The translations under genes and the position numbers were made by a program. A stretch of 6,809 nt of DNA from an uncultured Hyphomicrobiales bacterium (GTDB lineage Bacteria > Pseudomonadota > Alphaproteobacteria > Rhizobiales > Aestuariivirgaceae). The stretch is taken from positions 1-6,809 of the forward strand of contig CAIYXE010000156.1 of NCBI GenBank assembly GCA_903930095.1, read 5' to 3'. The notes under the pieces are model-generated. The model was not told where the DNA came from. It ran no database searches and was given only the letters and a program-made list of their open reading frames with translations. The number at the start of each line of letters is the position of its first letter. The first letter of the stretch is position 1. Shown here piece after piece: positions 1-6,809 of the stretch.

Positions 1-851
1 AGTATGCCTAAGTCCGTCGTCGTGCCGCCCATGTCGGACATGATGAAGTCCGCCTTCCCGCACAGCCATGCCGCACCGACAAGGCTCGCGGCGGGGCCTG
101 ACAGCACCGTTTCGATGGGCCGCAGCGCCACGCGCTCGGCCAGCGCCAGCGTGCCGTCGCCCTTCACGATCATCAGCGGGCAGTCGATGCCGAGTTCGCG
201 CATCGAGCGGCGCACCGCCTCGATCAGCATGGAGACGCGCGAGATGAGGCGGGCGTTCAGCACCGCCGTCAGCGCCCGCCGCGGCGCATCGAGCGCGGAG
301 GTGAGCTCGGTCGAAAGCGTTGCAGGCTTGCCCGTGGCCTGGGCGATGATGTCACGCGCGCGCGCCTCATGCGCCGGGTTCCGCACCGCGAAAGCGGATG
401 CGATGGCGAAGGCGTCGACCGGCATTCCCGCGATGGCGCTGGACAGGCCCTCAACATCCAGCGGCCTCGCCTCCTCGCCATTGTGGTCATGCCCGCCGGA
501 AATCATGGCGACAGGCATGCCGGGGAAGGCCTTGGCGATTCCCGTGCGCTCCGCCATGGCCTGGTCGAAGCCGATGAGGATCACGCCCACCGCACTTCCA
601 TGGCCTTCGACCACCGCATTGGTGGCAAGCGTGGTGGACACCGAGACGAGCGAGATGTCCTCCGGCTTCAGCCCCTCGGGAAGCTTCGCCACCGCCGCCG
701 TGATCGCCCCCGTGACGCCGATCGACAGGTCGCCCTTGGTCGTGATGGATTTGGCCGAGGCCACCACCTTGTGGCCTTGCGCCTCGATCACCGCCGCATC
801 CGTATAGGTGCCGCCGGTGTCGACGCCGATCAGATAAGTCTTCTTTGTCAT
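1..851 (-). CDS. Hydantoinase/oxoprolinase family protein, N-terminal part (cut by left window edge)
   Basis: Reading leftward from the ATG at 851-849 gives 283 uninterrupted codons that run off the window without a stop. The protein opens with a phosphate-binding loop typical of the actin/sugar-kinase-like fold (GVDTGGTYTD, residues 9-18), then STTLATNA (72-79), GGHDHNGEE (119-127), MIVKGDGTL (227-235), SGPAAS (251-256) and a second nucleotide-binding motif, DMGGTTTD (273-280). This order matches the Hydant_A_N domain followed by the hydantoinase A/oxoprolinase domain. Known members perform ATP-dependent opening of 5-oxoproline or N-methylhydantoin rings or ATP-dependent ketone carboxylation; the substrate cannot be told from this fragment. 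The loop has Tyr where many 5-oxoprolinases have Phe (GGTFTD). The ATG lies only 12 bases after the maeB stop and has no clear Shine-Dalgarno sequence, so translation is probably coupled to maeB. The family is sure, the substrate is not. Confidence 0.9.
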   Translation of the reverse strand, partial: MTKKTYLIGVDTGGTYTDAAVIEAQGHKVVASAKSITTKGDLSIGVTGAITAAVAKLPEGLKPEDISLVSVSTTLATNAVVEGHGSAVGVILIGFDQAMAERTGIAKAFPGMPVAMISGGHDHNGEEARPLDVEGLSSAIAGMPVDAFAIASAFAVRNPAHEARARDIIAQATGKPATLSTELTSALDAPRRALTAVLNARLISRVSMLIEAVRRSMRELGIDCPLMIVKGDGTLALAERVALRPIETVLSGPAASLVGAAWLCGKADFIMSDMGGTTTDLGI

Positions 852-863
852 AACGTCAGATCA

Positions 864-3152
<2,289 letters not shown>

Positions 3153-3191
3153 TGGCAAATCCCTGTTTCCTGCCTCTTCTGGCCCCGAATT

Positions 3192-3247
3192 GCGTTGATT
3201 TGCAACCCTTTCGCGGCTCAAGGCATTTACGCGTTGATTGCAACCCC
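3192..3247. promoter_or_regulatory. Direct repeat GCGTTGATT(T)GCAACCC in the maeB divergent control region; candidate operator
   Basis: Two copies lie head to tail: GCGTTGATTTGCAACCC at 3192-3208 and GCGTTGATTGCAACCC at 3231-3246. They differ by one T, and their starts are 39 bases apart (about four helical turns). The second copy covers the -35 element of the rightward promoter; the first lies between the maeB start and that promoter. The core TTGCAA is palindromic. The octamer TGCAACCC recurs inverted at 3911-3918 in front of the response regulator gene. TTTGCAA-type half-sites are known for ScfR/PccR-type regulators of short-chain acyl metabolism; the resemblance is noted but not proof. 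The repeat is seen directly; operator function is inferred. Confidence 0.5.
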
Positions 3248-3261
3248 GGCGGGGCTACAAT
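3234..3261 (+). promoter_or_regulatory. Predicted sigma-70-type promoter for the unknown gene
   Basis: TTGATT (3234-3239), a 16-base spacer and TACAAT (3256-3261) match the -35 and -10 consensus at 4/6 and 5/6. Transcription should start about 7 bases after the -10 box, at or next to the ATG at 3268. That ATG has no good Shine-Dalgarno sequence, so the mRNA may be leaderless. The -35 box lies inside the second copy of the direct repeat, so a protein bound there would compete with RNA polymerase. No equally good promoter could be picked for maeB on the opposite strand. Confidence 0.5.
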
Positions 3262-3267
3262 GTGGCC

Positions 3268-3906
3268 ATGCTGACGCCCCTCAAGACCGAAGTCCGGAAA
3301 GTTGACGACCTCGCCCATGAGGCGCGCCGCTTCCGCACCATCCTGTGGAGCTTCGAGAAGAACATCGAGCTCCTGTTCAAGGGAACGGGGCTCGCGGCGG
3401 AGGTCGACCATTCGGCGCTGGCGGAAGCCTTCTCGCGCTGGCGGCAGGCCTTCGACCAGACCAAGCACCTGGCCGACGTCGACCGGCGTGACTTCACCCT
3501 CTTTGCCGCCGGCATGATGCTGAAGGAACTGCTGGCGGCCCGCCCCATCACCGCGATCGTGCCGGCCGAACTGGGCCTTCCAGCCCTTCCCGAAACCATC
3601 GATCACCGCCTGAAGCGCTGGCCGGAGGGCTATGCCTACACCAGCTTCTGCCTGTCGGTCGCCGCCGCCGTGCTGGGTGAGATGGGCAGCGAGGAACCGC
3701 GCGAATCGGGCGTCGCGGACGATCCGCGCTTCTGGGACTCCTTCCGCGAGAATGCGGCCGAGAACCCGGCCAACGCCATCGCCTTCTTCGACATGGTCGT
3801 AGGACTGTCCCCCAACTGGGAAGCGCCCGACGTGCCATGGATGCGCCGCACCTTCCTTGACCGCAAGCGCTCCCTCGAGACGGACAAGACCAGGGCCATT
3901 GAGTGA
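3268..3906 (+). CDS. Protein of unknown function between maeB and the response regulator
   Basis: I do not recognise this 212-residue protein. It looks soluble and mostly helical: no signal peptide and no clear membrane segment. The N-terminal third is charged and amphipathic (from LKTEVRKVDDLAHEARRF, residues 5-22, to about 75). The middle has a hydrophobic stretch YTSFCLSVAAAVLGEMG (124-140). The last part is rich in aromatics (FWDSF 155-159, FFDMV 173-177, NWEAPDVPWMRRTF 183-196). No catalytic motif, metal-binding Cys/His cluster or DNA-binding motif stands out. The ATG at 3268 is chosen because an upstream in-frame TTG (3238) lies inside the predicted promoter. G/C bias at third positions matches the neighbours, arguing for a real gene. 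It is divergent from maeB and lies 64 bases upstream of the response regulator on the same strand, so co-transcription with it is possible. Existence is likely; function unknown. Confidence 0.8.
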   Translation: MLTPLKTEVRKVDDLAHEARRFRTILWSFEKNIELLFKGTGLAAEVDHSALAEAFSRWRQAFDQTKHLADVDRRDFTLFAAGMMLKELLAARPITAIVPAELGLPALPETIDHRLKRWPEGYAYTSFCLSVAAAVLGEMGSEEPRESGVADDPRFWDSFRENAAENPANAIAFFDMVVGLSPNWEAPDVPWMRRTFLDRKRSLETDKTRAIE

Positions 3907-3925
3907 CCTTGGGTTGCACAAGGTC
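3905..3925 (+). other. Perfect hairpin spanning the end of the unknown gene
   Basis: GACCTTG (3905-3911) and CAAGGTC (3919-3925) are exact inverted repeats around a 7-base loop, GGTTGCA. The left arm overlaps the TGA stop (3904-3906). No T-run follows, so a classical intrinsic terminator is doubtful. It may instead be an operator or weak attenuator ahead of the response regulator gene; the inverted octamer GGGTTGCA (3911-3918) forms the loop and one stem base. Confidence 0.4.
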
Positions 3926-3935
3926 AGCCTATAGT
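3908..3935 (+). promoter_or_regulatory. Possible promoter of the response regulator gene
   Basis: CTTGGG (3908-3913), a 16-base spacer and TATAGT (3930-3935) resemble the CTTG-type -35 and the -10 box of alphaproteobacterial housekeeping promoters. Transcription would start near 3942, leaving a leader of about 30 bases before the preferred ATG at 3971. The -35 lies in the hairpin at 3905-3925. The -10 is good and the -35 weak, so this remains tentative. Confidence 0.3.
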
Positions 3936-3954
3936 GGAGAATGAAGGAAGCCTG

Positions 3955-3959
3955 GGAGG
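3955..3959 (+). promoter_or_regulatory. Ribosome binding site that decides the response regulator start
   Basis: GGAGG lies 11 bases before the ATG at 3971, within the G-rich run GGGAGGGG (3954-3961). The alternative in-frame ATG at 3941 has only GGAG (3936-3939) one base upstream, too close for a ribosome. Together with the family's usual start just before the ILIVDDHP strand, this favours 3971. Confidence 0.55.
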
Positions 3960-3970
3960 GGCTTCAGACA

Positions 3971-4621
3971 ATGGCGGCGACACGTATCCTGATCGTCGAT
4001 GACCATCCGCTGTTCCGCGAGGCGCTGAAGCAGGCGCTGCTTGGCGGCATCGCCAATGCCAGGGTCACACTTGCGGGTTCGCTCGATGCCGCCACCGCCA
4101 TCCTGGGCAAGGACGACGCGTTTGACCTGATCCTGCTCGATCTCCGGATGCCGGGCGTGCAGGGCCTCTCGGGCCTCATCTATCTCCGGGCGGGGCACCC
4201 CAACGTGCCCATCGTCATCGTCACCGCCTCAGACGACCATGGCCTGGTGCAGAAGGCGCTGGACCTCAGCGCCTCCGGCTTCATTCCCAAAACCTCCGGC
4301 ATCGACACCATCATCGCCGCCGTGAAGGCCGTTCTGAACGGCGACATCTGGGCGCCGGACGGCTACCAGCAGGCCTCCGCCGCCGACAAGGAGGCCGAGG
4401 ACATCGCACGCCGCGTGGCCACACTCACCGCGCAGCAGATCCGCGTGCTGATGATGCTGAAGGAAGGCCTGCTCAACAAGCAGATCGCCTATGAGCTGAA
4501 CGTCTCGGAGGCCACCATCAAGGCCCACGTCTCGGCCATCCTCCAGAAGCTCAACGTCTCGAGCCGCACCCAGGCGGTCATCGCGGCGTCCCGCATCGAT
4601 GGTGTGCAGGCGGAGCATTAG
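3971..4621 (+). CDS. NarL/LuxR-type response regulator, CrbR/ErdR-like
   Basis: A 216-residue cytoplasmic transcription factor controlled by phosphorylation. Receiver domain, about 4-125: acidic pocket Asp10-Asp11 (ILIVDDHP), phosphoacceptor Asp57 (LLDLRMPG), Thr85 (IVIVTAS) and Lys107 (IPKTSG). GerE/LuxR helix-turn-helix, about 152-208: LTAQQIRVL, then NKQIAYELNVSEATIKAHV as the recognition region, then LQKLNVSSRTQAV. The DDHPLFREAL start and the IPKTSG...NGDIWAPDGY linker resemble the CrbR/ErdR/AgmR group, which activates acetate and alcohol-use genes in gammaproteobacteria; this subgroup call is from memory of family motifs. All phosphorylation residues are intact. It converges on the hybrid kinase gene across a 151-base gap, and that kinase is the natural partner. 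The longer 226-residue form from 3941 is less likely because of its poor ribosome binding site. Response regulator: near certain; CrbR type: moderate. Confidence 0.93.
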   Translation: MAATRILIVDDHPLFREALKQALLGGIANARVTLAGSLDAATAILGKDDAFDLILLDLRMPGVQGLSGLIYLRAGHPNVPIVIVTASDDHGLVQKALDLSASGFIPKTSGIDTIIAAVKAVLNGDIWAPDGYQQASAADKEAEDIARRVATLTAQQIRVLMMLKEGLLNKQIAYELNVSEATIKAHVSAILQKLNVSSRTQAVIAASRIDGVQAEH

Positions 4622-4642
4622 CCGCATACGCCCAGCCCCGCG

Positions 4643-4752
4643 GCACCCCCACCCCTACCCCTCCCCACAAGGGGGAGGGGAACTTAAAGGGACGCAGCCG
4701 TGCCTGATTGTATTCCCCTCCCCCTTGTGGGGAGGGGCAGGGGTGGGGGTGC
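4643..4752. repeat. Intergenic inverted repeat with 40-base arms, each arm self-palindromic
   Basis: The left arm (4643-4682) and the reverse complement of the right arm (4713-4752) agree at 39 of 40 positions; the mismatch lies in the ACCCCTACCCC / ACCCCTGCCCC stretch. A 30-base spacer (4683-4712) separates them. The arms are C-rich then G-rich, with the core CTCCCCACAAGGGGGAG. Short intergenic repeats of this type are scattered through many Hyphomicrobiales genomes and are REP/MITE-like. It fills most of the gap between two convergent genes and could fold as one long cruciform or as two separate hairpins. No transposase or clear target-site duplication is seen. Confidence 0.85.
4658..4737. 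terminator. Twin GC-rich hairpins, possible bidirectional terminator between convergent genes
   Basis: Hairpin 1: CCCCTCCCC (4658-4666) pairs with GGGGAGGGG (4672-4680) around ACAAG. Hairpin 2: CCCCTCCCC (4715-4723) pairs with GGGGAGGGG (4729-4737) around CTTGT. The two are near mirror images, so transcripts from either side meet the same structure. Neither is followed by a clear T-run, so they may act by blocking RNA decay or polymerase collision rather than as textbook terminators. The position between two stop codons supports a 3'-end role. Confidence 0.4.
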
Positions 4753-4772
4753 TGCCAAACGCTCATGCACCC

Positions 4773-6809
4773 TCACCCCTCGGCCCTCACCGCCACATGC
4801 GACATGGCCGCCCGCAATGCCGCGGGCTTCAGCGGCTTTCTCAACAAATGCACATCATGGGCCACGGCGAGATCGGCGACAGCTGGCGAGCGGTCGGCGG
4901 TGATCAGCACGGCGGGGATCGGCCGCCGCGCCCGCGTCCTCAGGGTGCGGATCACCGAGATGCCGTCCTCGTTGTTGAGGTGGTAGTCAGCGAGGATCAT
5001 GTCGATCCTGCCATCAAGGCGGGCGAGCACGGCCAGCGCCTCGTCGCGGCCCGTTGCCGTCTCGACCAGGTTGCCCCAGCCCTGCAGCAAAAGCTCCATG
5101 CCCTTGAGGATCGGGCGCTCATTGTCGATCACCAGCACGCAAAGGGCGCCCGCGAGGGCGGGACGCGGCATCCTGCGGAGTTTCGGCGCCTGGGCGGTCT
5201 TCACCGCTTCGGCCACCGGAATGTCGATCGCGAAGACGGAGCCCTTGCCCAGGCTTGAACGCACATGAACCGGCGCGTCCAGCACCTTGGCCATGCGCTC
5301 CACGATGGACAGGCCGAGGCCGAGGCCGGAGATGCCGTCACCATCGGTGTGGAGGCGCTGGAACTCCTGGAAGATCACGCCGAATTTCGACTGCGGAATG
5401 CCCGGGCCCGTGTCATGCACCTCGATCCGCAGCATCCGGCCGTGGCGGCGGCAGCCCATCAGCACCCGGCCCTCCCTGGTGTATTTGATGGCGTTCGACA
5501 CGAAGTTCTGCAGCACGCGGCGCAAGAGCTTGCGGTCCGCGTTGAGGGCGAGGCCGCAGGGCACCACGGTGAACTTCAGCCCCTTCTTGCGCGCCGCCGC
5601 GCCGAATTCCAGAGCCAGCGCCTGCAGGATTTCGTCGATGCGGAAGGGCGCGGCGTCCGCCTTCATCGCGCCCGCATCCAGCCGCGAAATGTCGAGCAGC
5701 GCCGACAGGATTTCCTCCACGGCCTCGAGCGAGGAATCAACGTTGCGCACGAGCTCGCCGTCCTTCGAGCGCTTCATGCGCTCGACGAGCGTTGAGGTGA
5801 ACAGCCGCGCGGCGTTGAGCGGCTGCAGGATGTCATGGCTCGCCGCCGCGATGAAGCGCGTCTTGGAGAGGTTGGCGGCATCGGCATCGGCCTTGGCGGA
5901 GGCCAGCTCCTCGTTGAGGCGGGTCAGTTCCGCGGTGCGCTCCGTCACCCGGCGTTCGAGCGATTCATTCACGCGCTGCAGTTCCTCCGCGGCGAGCACG
6001 CTCTCGGTCGCATCGATCACGGTCACGACCACCCCGCCGTCCGGCATGGGGCTGGAGCGGAATTCGAAGACCTGCCCCGTATCCATGCGCCGCTCGCGGA
6101 ACACCTCATGCGTCAGCGCGATCTTGCGCACGCGGTCGCCGGATGCCGCCTTGCCGCTCGCGGTCCGCGCGAGGAAGGCGTCCAGCACCTCGGTGATGGG
6201 CGTTCCCACCCGGTTGAGGTCGCTGCCCAGCCCCAGGAACGTCTGCAGCGTCGAGTTCCAGCAGATCAGCGTCATGCCCGGCTCGAACACGGCAAGCCCC
6301 TGGTCCACGTTGTCGATTGCCGACTGCAGCAGGTCGCGGTTGTGCTGGATCGCGGCGGAGGCGTCGTCGAGCAGCCGCATGGCGCCGCGCGCGTGGCTCG
6401 AGTGCCGCTCCAGCATCAGCGCGATGACGAGGCGGGCTGAGGCAACACCCACGGCACTCGCCAGCAGGTGCTCGGCGAACCGGATCAGGCGCACGTCCGC
6501 CTCGCTGCCCTTGGCCGGGTTGGTTCCGATGTGGTCCTGCTGGGCCCGGAAGCCCTCGAAGGCGGCGCGGGCCCGCTCGGCGCCGATATAGCGCGCAACC
6601 GTGTCTTCCAGCCGGTCCGCCGTCACCGCCGTGCGCCACAGCTTGAAGCCGGTGCCGGAGCCGGGCTGGAAATCGCGGACCACGAAGCTTGTCGCCTGCA
6701 CCCGCTCGATGGGGGTTGGCTGGCGCATCAGCGAGCCCACCACATAGGCCGTCACATTGACCAGCAGGCTCCAGATCACGCCATGGGTCAGCGGATTGAA
6801 CTCCATGGC
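4773..6809 (-). CDS. Hybrid sensor histidine kinase, CrbS/MxtR-like, 5' end beyond right window edge
   Basis: Membrane sensor kinase; numbering is from the Met at 6806. The frame is still open at the window edge (an Ala codon precedes that Met), so the start is not here. Residues 1-45 (DPLTHGV-like NPLTHGV, then a hydrophobic helix, then RQPTPIERVQA) match the last membrane helix and exit of an SLC5 symporter domain, implying a large N-terminal transporter-like domain outside the window. Then: a STAC-like linker (about 55-135); a PAS domain (about 155-270, NVDQGLAVFE); a coiled coil (272-312); a dimerisation domain with phosphoacceptor His324 (AASHDILQPL); an ATPase domain with N box Asn434/Asn438, DTGPGI (465-470) and GLGLGL (494-499); and a C-terminal receiver (about 555-670) with Asp561, phosphoacceptor Asp607, Thr636 and Lys657. 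All catalytic residues are present. This is the architecture of CrbS/MxtR acetate-response kinases. The neighbouring convergent NarL-type regulator is its likely partner. Confidence 0.92.
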   Translation of the reverse strand, partial: AMEFNPLTHGVIWSLLVNVTAYVVGSLMRQPTPIERVQATSFVVRDFQPGSGTGFKLWRTAVTADRLEDTVARYIGAERARAAFEGFRAQQDHIGTNPAKGSEADVRLIRFAEHLLASAVGVASARLVIALMLERHSSHARGAMRLLDDASAAIQHNRDLLQSAIDNVDQGLAVFEPGMTLICWNSTLQTFLGLGSDLNRVGTPITEVLDAFLARTASGKAASGDRVRKIALTHEVFRERRMDTGQVFEFRSSPMPDGGVVVTVIDATESVLAAEELQRVNESLERRVTERTAELTRLNEELASAKADADAANLSKTRFIAAASHDILQPLNAARLFTSTLVERMKRSKDGELVRNVDSSLEAVEEILSALLDISRLDAGAMKADAAPFRIDEILQALALEFGAAARKKGLKFTVVPCGLALNADRKLLRRVLQNFVSNAIKYTREGRVLMGCRRHGRMLRIEVHDTGPGIPQSKFGVIFQEFQRLHTDGDGISGLGLGLSIVERMAKVLDAPVHVRSSLGKGSVFAIDIPVAEAVKTAQAPKLRRMPRPALAGALCVLVIDNERPILKGMELLLQGWGNLVETATGRDEALAVLARLDGRIDMILADYHLNNEDGISVIRTLRTRARRPIPAVLITADRSPAVADLAVAHDVHLLRKPLKPAALRAAMSHVAVRAEG

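Noticed and set aside
3153..3221. TTG start at 3221 for maeB (23 extra residues)
   Set aside because: The extension does not resemble the MaeB N-terminus and would place coding sequence over one copy of the direct repeat; the ATG at 3152 fits family length and has a purine-rich ribosome binding region.
3244..3254. Mini-palindrome CCCCGGCGGGG before the unknown gene
   Set aside because: Four-base arms in GC-rich DNA are expected by chance, and it sits in the promoter spacer without further support.
4578..4766. Small Pro/Gly-rich frames on both strands across the intergenic repeat
   Set aside because: The peptides (HPHPCPSPQGGGE and PSPLWGGVGVGV types) are translations of the inverted repeat, a frequent source of false small genes in these genomes.
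5265..6591. Plus-strand frames of 176, 434 and 201 codons opposite the kinase
   Set aside because: They are rich in Ser, Arg and Ala with no motifs and lie wholly opposite a gene with all kinase and receiver residues intact.
4773..6806. ATG at 6806 as true start of the kinase
   Set aside because: The frame remains open to the window edge and the following residues match the interior end of a symporter domain, so this Met is internal.

Overview
The window is GC-rich coding DNA of an alphaproteobacterium, most likely Hyphomicrobiales (Rhizobiales) or a close relative. Three things suggest this: strong G/C bias at third codon positions, a malic enzyme fused to a phosphotransacetylase-like domain, and a C-rich/G-rich intergenic inverted repeat of a type common in that order. 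The organism is inferred from composition and gene families, not from a marker gene. No tRNA, rRNA, CRISPR array, insertion sequence or phage gene was seen.

Layout. (1) 1-851, minus: the first 283 codons of a hydantoinase/oxoprolinase-family protein, cut by the left edge. (2) 864-3152, minus: complete maeB, an NADP-type malic enzyme with a C-terminal phosphotransacetylase-like domain. It lies just upstream of the hydantoinase-family gene, with 12 bases between them, so the two probably form an operon. (3) 3153-3267: a divergent control region with a near-perfect direct repeat and a good sigma-70-type promoter for the rightward gene. (4) 3268-3906, plus: a 212-residue protein of unknown function. 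(5) 3907-3970: a short gap with a small hairpin, a possible promoter and a ribosome binding site. (6) 3971-4621, plus: a NarL/LuxR-type response regulator. (7) 4622-4772: a convergent gap almost filled by a 40-bp-arm inverted repeat, each arm being itself a hairpin. (8) 4773-6809, minus: the last ~678 codons of a large hybrid sensor histidine kinase whose N-terminal part, very probably a sodium/solute-symporter (SLC5) membrane domain, lies beyond the right edge.

How the genes may work together. A symporter-STAC-PAS-kinase-receiver hybrid next to a NarL-type regulator is the architecture of the CrbS/CrbR (MxtR/ErdR) family, which in gammaproteobacteria switches on acetate use through acetyl-CoA synthetase. 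MaeB enzymes make pyruvate and NADPH from malate and are controlled by acetyl-CoA, so a malic enzyme beside such a sensor pair points to C2/C4 carbon-flow control. The unknown protein sits between maeB and the regulator. An octamer, TGCAACCC, occurs twice in front of maeB/unknown gene and once, inverted, in front of the regulator, which hints at shared control. The functional link is inference from gene order and known families; the domains and motifs are read directly from the sequence.
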